DNA of 64,000 bases. Origin: Stagnimonas aquatica. GTDB taxonomy: Bacteria > Pseudomonadota > Gammaproteobacteria > Nevskiales > Nevskiaceae. Location: positions 62,001 through 126,000 of the forward strand of contig NZ_RJVO01000005.1 of assembly GCF_003730135.1 (NCBI RefSeq), written 5' to 3'. Of the stretch, positions 37,241 through 49,341 are shown in pieces (positions within the stretch are counted from its first letter, which is position 1; every line of letters begins with the position of its first letter). The position numbers and the translations under genes were made by a program. A model generated the notes under the pieces. That model saw nothing but the letters and a program-made list of their open reading frames with translations, made no database searches and was not told the origin of the DNA.

Positions 37241-38035
37241 CTAGATGGCGACCGGCGCCTTGATGTGCGGCAGCGGGTCGTAGCCCTGCAACTCGAAGTC
37301 CTCGAAGCGGAAGGCGAACAGGTCTTTCACCTCCGGATTGATGCGCAGGGTCGGCAGCTTGCGCGGCGTGCGCGACAGTTGCTCGCGCGCCTGCTCGAAG
37401 TGGTTCGAGTACAGATGGCAGTCGCCGCCGGTCCAGACGAAATCGCCGTACTTCAGATCGCAGACCTGGGCCACCATCATCGTCAGCAGGGCATAGCTGG
37501 CGATGTTGAAGGGCACGCCGAGGAAGATGTCGCAGGAGCGCTGGTAGAGCTGGCAGCTCAGCTTGCCGTCGGCGACGTAGAACTGGAAGAAGGCGTGGCA
37601 GGGCGGCAGCTTCATCTTGTCGATCTCGCCGACGTTCCAGGCCGAGACGATCAGCCGTCGCGAGTCCGGATTGGCCTTGATCTGCGCCAGCACCTGGCTG
37701 ATCTGGTCGATGTGGCGGCCGTCGGCGGTCGGCCAGCTGCGCCACTGCGAGCCGTAGACCGGCCCCAGCTCGCCATTGGCATCGGCCCATTCGTCCCAGA
37801 TCGAAACCCCGTTTTCCTTCAGGTAGCGGATGTTGGTCTCGCCCTTCAGGAACCACAGCAGCTCGTGGATGATCGAGCGCAGGTGCAGCTTCTTGGTGGT
37901 GAGCACCGGGAAGCCCTGCGCCAGATCGAAGCGCATCTGGTGCCCGAACACCGAGCGGGTGCCGGTGCCGGTGCGGTCGGACTTGTCGGTACCGTGGTCG
38001 AGCACATGCTGCATCAGGTCCAGGTATTGCCGCAT
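37241..38035 (-). CDS. thyA: Thymidylate synthase
   Basis: A 264-residue enzyme making dTMP from dUMP and methylene-THF. The active-site Cys lies in [30 protein letters not shown] precedes it and [19 protein letters not shown] follows. The length equals the E. coli enzyme. It lies 4 bases after lgt and 10 before folA, a typical lgt-thyA-folA arrangement in Gammaproteobacteria. Confidence 0.97.
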   Translation of the reverse strand: MRQYLDLMQHVLDHGTDKSDRTGTGTRSVFGHQMRFDLAQGFPVLTTKKLHLRSIIHELLWFLKGETNIRYLKENGVSIWDEWADANGELGPVYGSQWRSWPTADGRHIDQISQVLAQIKANPDSRRLIVSAWNVGEIDKMKLPPCHAFFQFYVADGKLSCQLYQRSCDIFLGVPFNIASYALLTMMVAQVCDLKYGDFVWTGGDCHLYSNHFEQAREQLSRTPRKLPTLRINPEVKDLFAFRFEDFELQGYDPLPHIKAPVAI

Positions 38036-38039
38036 GGCC

Positions 38040-38828
38040 TTAAGCCCCCTTGCGCCGGTAGGCGTAGACGAAGAAGAACAGGCCCACCACGATCATCGGC
38101 ACGCAGAGCTGCATGCCCATGGTGAACCAGGTCGTGCCGTGCAGATAACCGATGTGGGCGTCGGGCATGCGCACGAACTCGATGGCGAAGCGGAACGCGC
38201 CATAGAGGATCAGGAACAGCGCGGCGATGGCCGGCGCCGGTCGCGGCTTCTTGCCGAACCACCAGAGGATGGCCAGCAGCACCGCGCCTTCCAGGAAGGC
38301 TTCGTAGAGCATCGAAGGATGCCGCGGCAGCGGGCCGCCGGTCTGGAACACCATGCCCCAGGGCAGGTCGGTGGTCGCCCCCCAGAGCTCGCCGTTGATG
38401 AAATTGCCGATGCGGCCGGTGAGCAGTCCGAAAGGCACTACCACCGCGCAGAAATCCGCCACCTCATAAAACGACAGGCCCTTGTTGCGGGCGAACAGCC
38501 ACATCGCCGCCGTCACCCCGAGCAGGCCGCCGTGGAAGGACATGCCGCCCTGCCAGATCCGAACGATCACCAGCGGATCGGCGAGGAAGCCGCTGAAGTT
38601 GTAGAAGAAGGTGTAGCCGATGCGGCCGCCCAGGATCACGCCCATGACGATGTAGAACAGCACGTCGGAGACCTGCTGCTCGCTCCAGCCGACATGGGCC
38701 ATGCGGCCACGGCGCACCGCCAGCCACCAGCAGCCCCAGAAGCCGAGCAGGTACATCAGGCCGTACCAATGGATTTGCAGCGGGCCCAGGTGCAGGGCGA
38801 CGGGGTCGATATTGGGGTGATGGAGCAT
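38040..38828 (-). CDS. lgt: Prolipoprotein diacylglyceryl transferase
   Basis: A 262-residue inner-membrane enzyme transferring diacylglyceryl from phosphatidylglycerol to the lipobox Cys. About seven membrane segments are present and the signature [20 protein letters not shown] is complete; [12 protein letters not shown] and the C-terminal [13 protein letters not shown] also fit. It would act on the four predicted lipoproteins of this window. It lies 5 bases after rlmI and 4 before thyA. Confidence 0.96.
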   Translation of the reverse strand: MLHHPNIDPVALHLGPLQIHWYGLMYLLGFWGCWWLAVRRGRMAHVGWSEQQVSDVLFYIVMGVILGGRIGYTFFYNFSGFLADPLVIVRIWQGGMSFHGGLLGVTAAMWLFARNKGLSFYEVADFCAVVVPFGLLTGRIGNFINGELWGATTDLPWGMVFQTGGPLPRHPSMLYEAFLEGAVLLAILWWFGKKPRPAPAIAALFLILYGAFRFAIEFVRMPDAHIGYLHGTTWFTMGMQLCVPMIVVGLFFFVYAYRRKGA

Positions 38829-38833
38829 GGGTT

Positions 38834-40012
38834 TCAGCCGACGGTCGCGCGGCAGTAGAAGGCTTTCAGATAAAGCGTTTCGGGAATGGCGGGGTGTACC
38901 GGATGATCCGGCCCCTGCCCGCCCCGTTCCAGGATCTGCAGGCGCCGGCCGGCCTGGCGCGACTCCCGCAGCAGGATGCGTTGTAGCTGTTCTTCGCTTA
39001 AATGGTGTGAACAGGAGCAGGAGACGAGGATGCCGTCGGCGGCGAGCAGGTGCATCGCCGCGCGGTTGAGCGCGGCGTAGTGGGCCTGGCCGGCTTCCTC
39101 GTCTTTCTTGCGCTTGATCAGCGCCGGCGGATCGACCACCACCACATCGAATTGCCGACCCTCGGCGCGCAACTGCTTGATCAGATCCAGGGCATCGCCG
39201 CGCAGGGTCTCGGGCGCGGCGCCCTGGGCGGCCATGTTGCGGGCGGCATAGTCCAGCGCCAGTTCCGAGGAGTCGATGCAGGCGACGCTGGTGGCCCCGG
39301 CCGCCGCCGCCCGCGCGGCCCAGCCGCCGACGTAGCTGAACACGTCGAGCACCCGCGCGCCGCGCACATAGGGCAGCACCCGGTCGCGATTGGCATGCTG
39401 GTCGTAGAAGAAACCGGTCTTCTGCCCGGCCCTGAGCGGCGCCAGCAGGCGCACGCCGGACTCCAGCAGTTCGACCTCTTCCGGCACCTCGCCCCAGACC
39501 TCGTCCTCCGAGGGCAGGCCCTCGGTCTGGCGCATGGCGTTGTCGTTGCGGAACAGGATGCCCTTGGGCTTGAGCAGGCGTTGCAGGGCCTCGAGCAGCG
39601 GCTCCTTCAGCGCCTCCATGCCGGCCGTGGTCAACTGCACCGACAGCAGATCGCCGTAGCGGTCGATCACCAGGCCCGGAAGACCGTCAGACTCGCCGAA
39701 CACCAGGCGATAATGCGGACTCGGGTACAGGCGCTCGCGCAGGCTCAGGGCCTGGCGCAGGCGCCGCTCGAACCACTCGCGGTCGATCAGCGCGTCGGCC
39801 TGGCCGCTGAGCAGCCGCACCGAGAGCAGCACGTTGGGATGCACATAGCCGACCCCTAGCGCCTTGCCACGGGCGTCTTCCAGCCGGCACAGCGTGCCGG
39901 GCTTGAGCCCCTTGAGCGGGGTGACGGCGGTGTCGATCTCGTTGGAGTAGGCCCACAGATGGCCGGCACGCAGCCGGCGCTCCTCATGAGCCTTTAGTCG
40001 AAGGCTGTGCAT
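38834..40012 (-). CDS. rlmI: RlmI-like 23S rRNA (cytosine-C5) methyltransferase
   Basis: A 392-residue protein with an N-terminal PUA-like domain (MHSLRLKAHEERRLRAGHLW) and a SAM-dependent methyltransferase domain (ARVLDVFSYVGGWAARAAAA for SAM, VVVDPPALIKRKKDEEAGQA, and ILVSCSCSHHLSEEQLQRIL). RlmI methylates C1962 of 23S rRNA; the assignment follows overall build, since RlmI relatives with other targets exist. It is the first gene of a six-gene minus-strand unit and diverges from nuoA over 135 bases. Confidence 0.85.
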   Translation of the reverse strand: MHSLRLKAHEERRLRAGHLWAYSNEIDTAVTPLKGLKPGTLCRLEDARGKALGVGYVHPNVLLSVRLLSGQADALIDREWFERRLRQALSLRERLYPSPHYRLVFGESDGLPGLVIDRYGDLLSVQLTTAGMEALKEPLLEALQRLLKPKGILFRNDNAMRQTEGLPSEDEVWGEVPEEVELLESGVRLLAPLRAGQKTGFFYDQHANRDRVLPYVRGARVLDVFSYVGGWAARAAAAGATSVACIDSSELALDYAARNMAAQGAAPETLRGDALDLIKQLRAEGRQFDVVVVDPPALIKRKKDEEAGQAHYAALNRAAMHLLAADGILVSCSCSHHLSEEQLQRILLRESRQAGRRLQILERGGQGPDHPVHPAIPETLYLKAFYCRATVG

Positions 40013-40147
40013 TACTGTTCTAGTTCAGAAACTTGGGCTCGGCGCAAGCCGTGATTTAACTAGCCTCGCTGACGTATGATGATTGTCACACGAACGCGTG
40101 CCCGGTGGGCGCGCCATCCGCCAGCAACTTAAGGAGCGAGCCCCCGC
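40013..40147 (+). promoter_or_regulatory. Divergent leader region of the nuo operon and rlmI
   Basis: A TATGAT hexamer at 40075-40080 could be the -10 of the nuo promoter; the matching -35 is poor. AAGGAG at 40131-40136 is a good ribosome binding site for the GTG start of nuoA. An INVERTED regulator site is not evident. Confidence 0.3.
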
Positions 40148-40594
40148 GTGGACGCCATAGTCGCGCTCATCACCCGCCTTGGGCCGGAATTCTGGTCGAC
40201 CGCCCTCTACGTGGTCGCGGTGTTCGCCATCTGCGCGATCATGCTGATCGGCTCGGCCCTGCTGGGCGGCAAGAGCCAGGCCCGCGCCCGCAACGAGCCC
40301 TTCGAGTCCGGCGTGGTCTCGGCCTCGCCAGAGCGGCTGCGCCTGTCGGCGAAGTTCTACCTGGTGGCGATGTTCTTCGTCATCTTCGACGTCGAAGCCC
40401 TGTTCCTCTACGCCTACGCAGTGTCCGCCAAGGAAGTCGGCTGGATGGGCTGGATCGAGGTCGCCGTGTTCATCTTCATCCTCACCGCCAGCCTGGTCTA
40501 TCTCGCCCGCATCGGCGCGCTGGACTGGACGCCGCACCAGAAGAAGCGCCGTGCCGCGCGGATCGCCGCGCAAGCCGCCGGCAAGTCGGAGTAA
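40148..40594 (+). CDS. nuoA: NADH-quinone oxidoreductase subunit A
   Basis: A 148-residue membrane subunit of complex I with three hydrophobic helices; it starts with GTG after AAGGAG. The conserved loop reads NEPFESGVVSASPERLRLSA, and FYLVAMFFVIFDVEALFLYA carries the acidic residues that form part of the quinone and proton path. It is the first of thirteen nuo genes on this strand and ends 3 bases before nuoB. Confidence 0.95.
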   Translation: MDAIVALITRLGPEFWSTALYVVAVFAICAIMLIGSALLGGKSQARARNEPFESGVVSASPERLRLSAKFYLVAMFFVIFDVEALFLYAYAVSAKEVGWMGWIEVAVFIFILTASLVYLARIGALDWTPHQKKRRAARIAAQAAGKSE

Positions 40595-40597
40595 GCC

Positions 40598-41272
40598 ATG
40601 CAGTACACGCTCAAGCGTATCGAGCCCAACTACAAGACCGGCGTTTCGCCGCTCACCGACGACTACACGCAGAAGCCGCAGGAAGACCTGTTCACCGAGG
40701 AGCAGGTGAAGCGAAATGTGCTCACCGCCAAGCTCTCCGACCTGGTCAACTGGGGCCGCAAGAATTCGATCTGGCCCTACAACTTCGGTCTCTCCTGCTG
40801 CTACGTGGAGATGGCCACCACCTTCACGCCAACCCACGACCTCGCCCGCTTCGGCTCCGAAGTCATTCGCGCCTCGCCGCGTCAGGCCGACCTGATGGTG
40901 ATCGCCGGCACCTGCTTCATGAAGATGGCGCCGGTGGTGCAGCGCCTGTATGAGCAGTTGCTGGAACCGCGCTGGGTGATCTCGATGGGCTCCTGCGCCA
41001 ATTCCGGCGGCATGTACGACATCTATTCGGTCGTGCAGGGCGTCGATAAATTCCTGCCGGTCGATCTCTACGTGCCCGGCTGCCCGCCGCGTCCCGAGGC
41101 CTTCCTCGAAGGCCTGCTGATGCTGCAGAACTCGATCGGCAAGGAGCAGCGCCCGCTGTCCTGGGTGGTCGGCGATCAGGGCATCTACAAGGCCAACCTG
41201 CCCTCGCAGCGCGACAGCAAGCACGCCGAGCGTCAGGCGCAGACCATCCTGCGCACGCCGGATTCGGTGTAA
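40598..41272 (+). CDS. nuoB: NADH-quinone oxidoreductase subunit B
   Basis: A 224-residue peripheral subunit holding iron-sulfur cluster N2, the electron donor to quinone. The ligand Cys residues lie in [24 protein letters not shown] and [31 protein letters not shown] is also conserved. It ends 4 bases before nuoCD. Confidence 0.96.
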   Translation: MQYTLKRIEPNYKTGVSPLTDDYTQKPQEDLFTEEQVKRNVLTAKLSDLVNWGRKNSIWPYNFGLSCCYVEMATTFTPTHDLARFGSEVIRASPRQADLMVIAGTCFMKMAPVVQRLYEQLLEPRWVISMGSCANSGGMYDIYSVVQGVDKFLPVDLYVPGCPPRPEAFLEGLLMLQNSIGKEQRPLSWVVGDQGIYKANLPSQRDSKHAERQAQTILRTPDSV

Positions 41273-41276
41273 GCCC

Positions 41277-43079
41277 ATGGCCGACGGAACCCCGAGCACC
41301 GTCCCGGAGATCGTCCGGGAGCTGAACGCGCGCTTTGGCGACGCTGCCTTCACGCTACAGCGCACCGCCGACGGCATGCCGACCCTGTGGGTCGCGGTCG
41401 AACGCCTGCAGGAGGTGCTGCGCTGGCTGAAGAACGAGGCGCCCAAGCCCTACAAGATGCTCTACGACCTCACCGCCATCGACGAGCGGCTGAGGAAGAA
41501 TCGCCTGGGCCAGCCGGCCGCCGACTTCTCGGTCGTGTACCAGTTGCTGTCGGTGGAGCGCGACCTCGCCGCCCCGCGCACCGCCGCCGGCGATCTGCGC
41601 CTGAAGGTGGCCTTGCAGGGGGGGACGACCGACAACTTCCCGCACCTGCCGAGCGTCACCAGCATCTACCCGAACGCCAACTGGTACGAGCGTGAGGTCT
41701 GGGATCTGTTCGGCATCGTCTTCGACGGCCACCCCAACCTGCGCCGCATCCTGCTGCCGCCGTCCTGGAAGGGCGGGCACCCGCTGCGCAAGGAACACGC
41801 GGCGCGCGCCACCGAATTCGACCCCTACCAGTTGACCGCCCTGCGCCAGGACATGGAGCAGGAGGCCCTGCGCTTCAATCCCGAGGAATGGGGCATGAAG
41901 CGCGGCACCGAGGAGCATGACTTCATGTTCCTCAACCTCGGCCCCAATCACCCGGCCGCGCACGGCGCCTTCCGCGTGGTGCTGCAGCTCGATGGCGAGG
42001 AGATCGTCGACTGCGTGCCCGACATCGGCTACCACCACCGTGGCGCCGAGAAGATGGGCGAGCGGCAGTCCTGGCACAGCTACATCCCCTACACGGATCG
42101 CATCGACTACCTGGGCGGGGTGATGAACAACCTGCCCTACGTGATGGCGCTGGAGAAGCTCGCCGGCATCCAGGTGCCGGAGCGCGTGCAGTGCATCCGG
42201 GTGATGATGACCGAGTTCTTCCGCATCACCTCGCACCTGTTGTTCTACGGCACCATGGCGCAGGACGTCGGCGCAATGAGCCCGGTGTTCTACATGTTCG
42301 TGGACCGCCAGAAGGCCTACGACGTGATCGAGGCGATCACCGGCTTCCGCATGCACCCGGCCTGGTTCCGCATCGGCGGCGTCGCCCACGACCTGCCCAA
42401 GGGTTGGGAGCAGAAGGTGCAGGAGTTCCTGGACTGGATGCCCAAGCGCCTCGATGGCTACCGCAAGGCCTGCCTGGAAAACTCCATCGTCAAGGCCCGC
42501 TGCGTCGATGTCGCCGCCTACAACACCGCCGAGGCGCTGGAATGGGGCGTCACCGGTCCCGGCCTGCGCGCCACCGGCTGCGACTACGACCTGCGCAAGG
42601 TCCGCCCCTACTGCGGCTACGAGAACTACGACTTCGAGGTTCCGCTCGGCCACAAGGGCGACATCTACGACCGCATCGTGGTGCGCGAGGAAGAGATCCG
42701 CCAGTCGCTGCGGATCATCGAGCAGTGCATGAAGAACATGCCGTCCGGCCCCTACAAGGCCGACCATGCGCTGACCACGCCGCCGCCCAAGGACCGCACG
42801 CTCAACGACATCGAGACCCTCATCACCCACTTCCTGCAAGTGAGCTGGGGTCCGATCATGCCGGCCGGCGAAACCTCGTTCATGGTCGAGGCCACCAAGG
42901 GCATCAACAGCTACTACCTGGTCGCCGACGGTGGCACCGCCAGCTACCGCACCCGCATCCGCACGCCCAGCTTCGCCCATCTGCAGCAGATCCCCTCGGT
43001 GATCCGCGGCCAGATGGTGCCGGACCTGATCGCCTACATCGCCTCCATCGACTTCGTGATGGCGGACGTGGATCGCTAA
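41277..43079 (+). CDS. nuoC: NADH-quinone oxidoreductase fused subunit C/D
   Basis: A 600-residue fusion of NuoC (residues about 1-190, with [20 protein letters not shown]) and NuoD (about 215-600, with [40 protein letters not shown] and the C-terminal [13 protein letters not shown]). Many bacteria carry separate nuoC and nuoD genes; the fused form is known from E. coli and Pseudomonas. Together with NuoB it forms the quinone-binding site. It lies 4 bases after nuoB and 3 before nuoE. Confidence 0.97.
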   Translation: MADGTPSTVPEIVRELNARFGDAAFTLQRTADGMPTLWVAVERLQEVLRWLKNEAPKPYKMLYDLTAIDERLRKNRLGQPAADFSVVYQLLSVERDLAAPRTAAGDLRLKVALQGGTTDNFPHLPSVTSIYPNANWYEREVWDLFGIVFDGHPNLRRILLPPSWKGGHPLRKEHAARATEFDPYQLTALRQDMEQEALRFNPEEWGMKRGTEEHDFMFLNLGPNHPAAHGAFRVVLQLDGEEIVDCVPDIGYHHRGAEKMGERQSWHSYIPYTDRIDYLGGVMNNLPYVMALEKLAGIQVPERVQCIRVMMTEFFRITSHLLFYGTMAQDVGAMSPVFYMFVDRQKAYDVIEAITGFRMHPAWFRIGGVAHDLPKGWEQKVQEFLDWMPKRLDGYRKACLENSIVKARCVDVAAYNTAEALEWGVTGPGLRATGCDYDLRKVRPYCGYENYDFEVPLGHKGDIYDRIVVREEEIRQSLRIIEQCMKNMPSGPYKADHALTTPPPKDRTLNDIETLITHFLQVSWGPIMPAGETSFMVEATKGINSYYLVADGGTASYRTRIRTPSFAHLQQIPSVIRGQMVPDLIAYIASIDFVMADVDR

Positions 43080-43082
43080 ACC

Positions 43083-43601
43083 ATGTCAGACACTCCCGTA
43101 CTGAAACTCGCCGACCTCCCCAAGGCGCAGGGCTTTGCTCTGAGCGAGGAAGAGCGCCATGAGATCGAGCACGCGCTCGGTCACTACCCGGACGGCCGCG
43201 CCGCCAGCATCGACGCCCTGAAGGCGGTGCAGAAGCACCGTGGCTGGGTGCCGGACGAGGCCATCCCCGAGATCGCCAAGGCCATCGGCATCAGCGCCGC
43301 CGACCTGGAAGGCGTGGCGACGTTCTACTCGCTGATTTTCCGCCGCCCGGTCGGCCGCCACGTCATCAAGGTCTGCGACAGCATCTCCTGCCACCTGACC
43401 GGCTATGAAGAGCTACGCGACGAGTTGGTCAAGCAACTCGGCGTGCAGTATGGCCAGACCACGCCCGACAACCGCTACACCCTGCTGCCGATCTGCTGCC
43501 TGGGCGCCTGCGACCGTGGCGCGACGATGATGATCGACGACGACCTGCACGGTCCGGTCGAGCCGGCCGACGTGAAGGCGATTCTGGAGAGCTACAAGTG
43601 A
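43083..43601 (+). CDS. nuoE: NADH-quinone oxidoreductase subunit E
   Basis: A 172-residue thioredoxin-like subunit of the NADH-oxidising module. The [2Fe-2S] cluster N1a ligands are in [16 protein letters not shown] and [17 protein letters not shown]. Its last four bases contain the GTG start of nuoF (GTGA), indicating translational coupling. Confidence 0.96.
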   Translation: MSDTPVLKLADLPKAQGFALSEEERHEIEHALGHYPDGRAASIDALKAVQKHRGWVPDEAIPEIAKAIGISAADLEGVATFYSLIFRRPVGRHVIKVCDSISCHLTGYEELRDELVKQLGVQYGQTTPDNRYTLLPICCLGACDRGATMMIDDDLHGPVEPADVKAILESYK

Positions 43602-44986
43602 GCCTGCGCAGCGCCACCGACCCCAACTACCAGAAGCCGCTGACCCGGCTGATCGACGTTGCCGCCGGCCCGCTGGGCCTGGCCGGCTACGAGGCCGAGG
43701 GTGGCTACCGGGCCCTCAAGACCGCCGTGAAGGAGTTGCAGCCGCAGGACATCCAGGCGCGGGTCAAGGACGCCAACCTGCGCGGCCGTGGCGGCGCCGG
43801 CTTCCCCACCGGCATCAAGTGGTCGCTGATCCCGATGGGACCGGACGCAGGTGCGAAGTACCTGGTCTGCAACGCCGACGAGATGGAGCCGGGCACCTTC
43901 AAGGACCGGTTGCTGATGGAGCAGGCGCCGCACCAGTTGGTGGAGGCGATGGCCACCGCCGCCTACGCCATCGGCGCGCAGACCGGCTACATCTTCCTGC
44001 GCGGCGAATACGTGGTTGCCGCCGAGCGCCTCAACCGCGCCATCGACGAAGCCAAGGCTGCCGGCTATCTCGGCAAGAACATCCTCGGTGGCGCCTGGAG
44101 CTTCGAGCTCTACGTGCACACCGGCGCCGGCCGCTACATCTGCGGCGAGGAAACCGCGCTGATCAACTCGCTGGAAGGCCGTCGCGCCAACCCGCGCGCC
44201 AAGCCGCCGTTTCCGCAGATCGCCGGCCTCTGGGGCCGTCCGACCATCGTCAACAACGTCGAGACGCTCTGCAACATCCCGCACATCGTCCTGAACGGCG
44301 CCGACTGGTTCAAGGGTTTGAACCAGGGCAAGAGCAAGGACGGCGGCACCAAGCTCTATGGCTGCTCCGGTCGCGCCAACAAGCCCGGCGTCTGGGAGCT
44401 GCCCATCGGCACCAGCGCCCGCGAACTGCTGGAAGTACATGCCGGCGGCATGCGCGGGGGTAAGAAGCTCAAGGCCTGGCTGCCGGGCGGCGCTTCCACC
44501 GACTTCCTGCTGCCGGAACACCTCGACCTGGCGATGGACTTCGACACCATCGCCAAGGCCGGTTCGCGCATGGGCACCGGTCTGATCACCGTGGTCGCCG
44601 AAGACCAGAGCATGGTCTCGGCGGTGCGCAATCTGGAAGAGTTCTTCGCCCGCGAGTCCTGCGGCTGGTGCACGCCCTGCCGCGACGGTCTGCCCTGGAG
44701 CGTCAAGCTGCTGCGCGCCATCGAGCGTGGCGAGGGCGTGCCGGAAGACATCGACCATCTCGCCAAGCTGACCCGCTGGCTGGGCCCGGGCAAGACCTTC
44801 TGCGCCCACGCCCCGGGCGCGATGGAGCCGCTGCAGTCGGCCCTCAAGTACTTCCGCGCCGAGTTCGAAGCCGGCCTGGCGGTGAACCACATTCCCAAGG
44901 AAGGCGACGCCTGCATCCTGCCCGACCACGGTGAAGGCCCGAAGGCGGCCTACGCCAAGGAACGCATGAAGTGGGTGAACGCCTAG
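43598..44986 (+). CDS. nuoF: NADH-quinone oxidoreductase subunit F
   Basis: A 462-residue subunit that binds NADH and [18 protein letters not shown] is the FMN/NADH glycine-rich loop, [14 protein letters not shown] and [15 protein letters not shown] belong to the flavin site, and [15 protein letters not shown] with FCAHAPG hold cluster N3. GTG is chosen as start because it overlaps the nuoE stop and no ATG lies in this position. Confidence 0.96.
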   Translation: MSLRSATDPNYQKPLTRLIDVAAGPLGLAGYEAEGGYRALKTAVKELQPQDIQARVKDANLRGRGGAGFPTGIKWSLIPMGPDAGAKYLVCNADEMEPGTFKDRLLMEQAPHQLVEAMATAAYAIGAQTGYIFLRGEYVVAAERLNRAIDEAKAAGYLGKNILGGAWSFELYVHTGAGRYICGEETALINSLEGRRANPRAKPPFPQIAGLWGRPTIVNNVETLCNIPHIVLNGADWFKGLNQGKSKDGGTKLYGCSGRANKPGVWELPIGTSARELLEVHAGGMRGGKKLKAWLPGGASTDFLLPEHLDLAMDFDTIAKAGSRMGTGLITVVAEDQSMVSAVRNLEEFFARESCGWCTPCRDGLPWSVKLLRAIERGEGVPEDIDHLAKLTRWLGPGKTFCAHAPGAMEPLQSALKYFRAEFEAGLAVNHIPKEGDACILPDHGEGPKAAYAKERMKWVNA

Positions 44987-44999
44987 GGACGGATGAGCA

Positions 45000-47699
45000 A
45001 TGGCCAAGATTCACGTTGACGGCAACACCTACGAGGTCAATGGCGCAGACAATCTGCTCCAGGCCTGTCTTTCCCTGGGACTCGACATCCCCTATTTCTG
45101 CTGGCATCCGGCGCTGGATTCGGTAGGCGCCTGCCGGCAGTGCGCGGTCAAGCAGTACAAGGACGCCGACGACAAGAACGGTCGCCTGGTGATGTCCTGC
45201 ATGACCCCGGCCAGCGACAACACCTACATCTCGATCGCCGACGACGAGGCCAAGGAGTTCCGCGAGACCATCGTCAGCCTGCTGATGACCAACCACCCGC
45301 ACGACTGCCCGGTCTGCGAGGAAGGCGGTCACTGCCATCTGCAGGACATGACGGTGATGACCGGCCATCACAGCCGCGACTACCGCTTCACCAAGCGCAC
45401 CCACCAGAACCAGTATCTCGGGCCCTTCATCGGCCACGAGATGAACCGCTGCATCTCCTGCTACCGCTGCGTGCGCTACTACCGCGACTACGCCGGCGGC
45501 AAGGATCTGGGCGTGTTCGGCTCCGCCGCCAACGTCTACTTCGGCCGCGAGACCGAGGGCGTGCTGGAAAGCGAGTTCTCCGGCAACCTCACCGAGGTCT
45601 GCCCCACCGGCGTGTTCACCGACAAGACCCACAGCGAGCGTTACACCCGCAAGTGGGACATGCAGTTCGCCCCGGCGATCTGCACCGGCTGCGCGGTGGG
45701 CTGCAACATCTCGCCCGGCGAGCGCTACGGCGAGGTGCGCCGCATCGAGAACCGCTACCACAGCGAGCTCAACGGCTACTTCCTCTGCGACCGTGGCCGC
45801 TTCGGCTACGGCCACGCCAACCTCAAGAACCGTCCGACCCACGCGCTGGTGCGCGAGGGCGACAGCTTCGTCACCAAGCACCGTGGCGAAGGCGTCAATC
45901 TCGGCGCCCAGTTGCTGAAGTCCGGCAAGACCGTGATCGGCATTGGCTCGCCACGCGCCAGCCTGGAAGCCAACCACGCCCTGCGCTCGCTGGTCGGTGC
46001 CGGCAATTTCTACTCCGGCGCCAGTGCCCAGGACGCGAGCCTGACCGCGCTGTGCCTGAAGGTGCTGCGCGAAGGTCCGGTGCCGGCCGCCACCATCAAG
46101 CGCATCGACCAGGCCGACGCCGTGCTGGTGCTGGGTGAAGACACCCTCGGCACCGCTGCCCGCGTCGCCCTGGCCCTGCGACAGGCGGCGCGCGGCAAGC
46201 TGCAGACGATGTCCACCGAGAAGAAGGTGCCGGACTGGCAGGCTGCCTCCGCCGCCGACATCGCCCAGCACGAGCTCAACCCGCTGTTCATCGCCACCCC
46301 GATGGCGACCAAGCTGGACGAGATCGCCGCCGCCACCCTCCGCGCCGATGCCGACGGCCTCGCCGCGCTCGGCAACGCCGTCGCCCACGCGCTGGACGCC
46401 AGCGCACCAGCGGTGAGCGCCGATGCCGACACCGCCGCCCTGGCGCAACGCATCGCCGACACCCTGAAGGCCGCGAAGAAGCCGCTGATCGTCTCCGGCA
46501 CCGGCTGCGGTTCGGCCGCCGTGATCGAAGCCGCCGCGAACGTTGCCTACGCGCTGGCCAAGCTCAACGCCGAAACCGCCATCAGCCTGGCGGTGCCGGA
46601 AGCCAACAGCCTGGGCCTGGCGATGTTCGGCGCCCCCGACCTCGACGCCGCCCTCGCCCGCCTCAATGGCCAGGAAGCGGTGGTGCTGGTGCTGGAGAAC
46701 GACCTCTCGCGCCGCGCCAGCGCCTCGGCGCTCGACGCCGCCTTCGCGCAGAGCACGGTGATCGCCATCGACCACCAGCAGACCGCCACCACCGCCACCG
46801 CAGCACTGGTGCTGCCGGCAGCGAGCTTCGCCGAAGGCGACGGCACCTGGGTCAACTTCGAAGGCCGCGCCCAGCGCAGCTTCCAGACCTACGACCCGGC
46901 CTATTACGACCGCCACGTCGCCACCCAGGAAAGCTGGCGCTGGATCGCCCAGTTGCGCACCGCCCTGGGCCAGCCGGCCTGGAGCAAGCTCGACGAGGTG
47001 ATCGCCGACGCCGAAGCCGCGATCCCGGCGCTGAAAGGCATCGCCCAGGCCGCGCCCAACGCCGAGTTCCGCATCGACGGCGCCAAGCTGGCGCGCGCGC
47101 CGCAGCGGCAGTCTGGCCGCACCGCCGCGCGTGCCAACATCTTCGTGCACGAACCGAAGGCGACCCAGGATCCCGACTCGCCGCTGGCGTTCTCGATGGA
47201 AGGCATCAACAGCACCCACGCGGTGGAACGCCCGGCGGCGCTGATCCCCTTCGCCTGGTCGCCGGGCTGGAACAGCCCCTCGGCCTGGAACAAGTTCCAG
47301 GCCGAAGTCGGCGGAGCCATGAAGGGCGGTGACTCCGGCGTGCACCTGTTCCGCCACAACGGCGCCGCGCCCTACTTCCCGCTGCGCGCCGCCGGGCAGG
47401 ACGGCCTGCGCCTGCTGCCCCTGCACCAGCACTTCGGCAGCGAGGAGCTGTCGGCCAAGGCGGCGCCGATCCAGGAGCGCACCGCGCAAGCCTATGTCGC
47501 GATCAACGTCGCCGACGCCCAGCGCCTGGGCATCGAGCACCAGTCGCAGACCCGGGTGGAGTTCGGTGACTACTCGCTGAGCCTGCCCGCCAAGGTGCGC
47601 GTTGACCTGCCTGCGGGCAGCGTCGGCCTGCCGGCTGGCCTGGCCGGCATCCCGCCGCTGGTGGCGGGTGCCGCCGTGCGTCTCGGCAAGGGAGGCTAA
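45000..47699 (+). CDS. nuoG: NADH-quinone oxidoreductase subunit G
   Basis: An 899-residue iron-sulfur subunit. The N-terminal ferredoxin domain has [18 protein letters not shown] and VMSCMTPAS (N1b); [20 protein letters not shown] and the [20 protein letters not shown] stretch bind further clusters, and [12 protein letters not shown] plus [12 protein letters not shown] supply the four Cys of cluster N7, the extra cluster of the E. coli-type NuoG. The remainder is a degenerate molybdopterin-oxidoreductase fold. High similarity to the E. coli/Pseudomonas type rather than the mitochondrial type is noted by eye. It follows nuoF by 13 bases. Confidence 0.96.
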   Translation: MAKIHVDGNTYEVNGADNLLQACLSLGLDIPYFCWHPALDSVGACRQCAVKQYKDADDKNGRLVMSCMTPASDNTYISIADDEAKEFRETIVSLLMTNHPHDCPVCEEGGHCHLQDMTVMTGHHSRDYRFTKRTHQNQYLGPFIGHEMNRCISCYRCVRYYRDYAGGKDLGVFGSAANVYFGRETEGVLESEFSGNLTEVCPTGVFTDKTHSERYTRKWDMQFAPAICTGCAVGCNISPGERYGEVRRIENRYHSELNGYFLCDRGRFGYGHANLKNRPTHALVREGDSFVTKHRGEGVNLGAQLLKSGKTVIGIGSPRASLEANHALRSLVGAGNFYSGASAQDASLTALCLKVLREGPVPAATIKRIDQADAVLVLGEDTLGTAARVALALRQAARGKLQTMSTEKKVPDWQAASAADIAQHELNPLFIATPMATKLDEIAAATLRADADGLAALGNAVAHALDASAPAVSADADTAALAQRIADTLKAAKKPLIVSGTGCGSAAVIEAAANVAYALAKLNAETAISLAVPEANSLGLAMFGAPDLDAALARLNGQEAVVLVLENDLSRRASASALDAAFAQSTVIAIDHQQTATTATAALVLPAASFAEGDGTWVNFEGRAQRSFQTYDPAYYDRHVATQESWRWIAQLRTALGQPAWSKLDEVIADAEAAIPALKGIAQAAPNAEFRIDGAKLARAPQRQSGRTAARANIFVHEPKATQDPDSPLAFSMEGINSTHAVERPAALIPFAWSPGWNSPSAWNKFQAEVGGAMKGGDSGVHLFRHNGAAPYFPLRAAGQDGLRLLPLHQHFGSEELSAKAAPIQERTAQAYVAINVADAQRLGIEHQSQTRVEFGDYSLSLPAKVRVDLPAGSVGLPAGLAGIPPLVAGAAVRLGKGG

Positions 47700-47704
47700 G
47701 CGCC

Positions 47705-48730
47705 ATGTTCTCCTGGATCACTCCCGACCTGATCGCCATCGTCTGGGGCATGGTGAAGGCCATCATCATCCTGCTCGGCATGGTGCTGACCGCCGCCTAC
47801 ATGATCTGGCTGGAGCGCCGCCTGCTGGCGCTCTGGCAGGACCGCTACGGCCCGAACCGGGTCGGCCCCCTGGGGCTCGGCCAGGTGATCGCGGACATGA
47901 TCAAGATCTTCTTCAAGGAAGACTGGATGCCGCCGTTCGCCGACAAGTTCACCTTCGTGCTGGCGCCGTTCCTGGCGATGAGCCTGATGATGCTGGCCTT
48001 CGTGTTCATCCCCATGACCCCGAACTGGGGCGTGTCGAACACCAACATGGCGCTGCTGTTCTTCCTCGCCATCGCCGGTCTCGCGGTCTACGCGGTGATG
48101 CTCGGCGGCTGGGCCAGCAACAGCAAGTACTCGCTGCTCGGCGGCCTGCGCTCCACCGCGCAGACCATCAGCTACGAAGTGTTCATGGGTCTGGCGCTGA
48201 TGGGCGTGGTGATCCAGGCCGGCAGCTTCAACCTGCGCGACATCGTCGCCGCGCAGGACGGCCTGTGGAACGTGTTCCCGCAGATCCTCGGCTTCATCGC
48301 CTGGGTGCCGGCGGCGCTGGCGGTGGTGCACCGCACGCCGTTCGACCTGCCGGAAGCGGAGTCGGAACTGGTGCAGGGCTATCACACCGAGTACTCGGGC
48401 ATGAAGTTCGGCATGTTCATGGTCAGCGAGTACGTCGGCATCGTGATGGTCTCGGGGCTGACCGTGACCCTGTTCTTCGGCGGCTGGGATGCACCGCTGT
48501 GGTTTGATCGCATTCCGGGCATCGGCGCCTTCCTGGGCGAGCAGATTCCCTTTGTCTGGTTCGCCGCCAAGACCTTCATCTTCATGGCCGGCTACATCTT
48601 GGTGCGCGCCGCCCTGCCCCGCCCGCGCTACGACCAGATCATGAGCGCCGCCTGGCTGTGGTGCCTGCCGATCGCCCTCATCAACCTGCTGATCACCGGG
48701 GCCGTCGTGCTCTGGCGTGCGGGAGCCTAA
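47705..48730 (+). CDS. nuoH: NADH-quinone oxidoreductase subunit H
   Basis: A 341-residue membrane subunit with about eight hydrophobic helices at the quinone-chamber interface. Conserved stretches include [40 protein letters not shown] (read here as [19 protein letters not shown]) and [20 protein letters not shown]. It lies 5 bases after nuoG. Confidence 0.96.
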   Translation: MFSWITPDLIAIVWGMVKAIIILLGMVLTAAYMIWLERRLLALWQDRYGPNRVGPLGLGQVIADMIKIFFKEDWMPPFADKFTFVLAPFLAMSLMMLAFVFIPMTPNWGVSNTNMALLFFLAIAGLAVYAVMLGGWASNSKYSLLGGLRSTAQTISYEVFMGLALMGVVIQAGSFNLRDIVAAQDGLWNVFPQILGFIAWVPAALAVVHRTPFDLPEAESELVQGYHTEYSGMKFGMFMVSEYVGIVMVSGLTVTLFFGGWDAPLWFDRIPGIGAFLGEQIPFVWFAAKTFIFMAGYILVRAALPRPRYDQIMSAAWLWCLPIALINLLITGAVVLWRAGA

Positions 48731-48785
48731 GGATGAAACCCCGTTTCATCCGTACCGGATGGCGCCATGCGCCATGGGAAGTCCT

Positions 48786-49331
48786 ATGAACCAGTTCAAG
48801 GCCGTGCTCCACGGCATCTACACCCAGTTGCGCAGCATCTACCTGGTCTTCATGCACAGCTTCGCCAAGCGCGACGTGGTGCCCTACCCCGAGGTGAAGC
48901 CCTACGTGCCGCCGCGCTATCGCGGTCGCATCGTGCTGACCCGCGACCCCGATGGCGAAGAGCGCTGCGTGGCCTGCAACCTCTGCGCGGTCGCCTGCCC
49001 GGTCGGCTGCATCAGCTTGCAGAAGGCCGAGAAGGAAGACGGCCGCTGGTATCCGGAGTTCTTCCGCATCAACTTCTCGCGCTGCATCTTCTGCGGCCTT
49101 TGCGAGGAAGCCTGCCCGACCACCGCGATCCAGCTCACCCCCGACTACGAACTGGCCGAGTACAACCGCCAGAACCTGGTCTATGAGAAGGAGCACCTCT
49201 TGATCTCCGGCCCTGGCAAGTACCCGGACTACAACTTCTATCGCGTGTCGGGCATGGCCATCAAAAACAAGGCCAAGGGCGAGGCGCAGAACGAATCGGC
49301 ACCGGTCGACGTCAAGTCGCTGCTGCCCTGA
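48786..49331 (+). CDS. nuoI: NADH-quinone oxidoreductase subunit I
   Basis: A 181-residue subunit with two [4Fe-4S] clusters (N6a, N6b): [15 protein letters not shown] and [18 protein letters not shown] 48786 has GGGAAG at the right distance and gives a protein of the E. coli length (180); the frame extends 23 codons further up, overlapping nuoH, without need. A 55-base gap after nuoH is the longest inside the operon; it includes the imperfect repeat ATGAAACCCCGTTTCAT at about 48733, which could fold and affect expression. Confidence 0.95.
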   Translation: MNQFKAVLHGIYTQLRSIYLVFMHSFAKRDVVPYPEVKPYVPPRYRGRIVLTRDPDGEERCVACNLCAVACPVGCISLQKAEKEDGRWYPEFFRINFSRCIFCGLCEEACPTTAIQLTPDYELAEYNRQNLVYEKEHLLISGPGKYPDYNFYRVSGMAIKNKAKGEAQNESAPVDVKSLLP

Positions 49332-49341
49332 GGCCGCCACC

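Noticed and set aside
44844-47540. An 898-codon minus-strand open frame.
   Set aside because: Shadow of nuoG and nuoF; both genes are certain.
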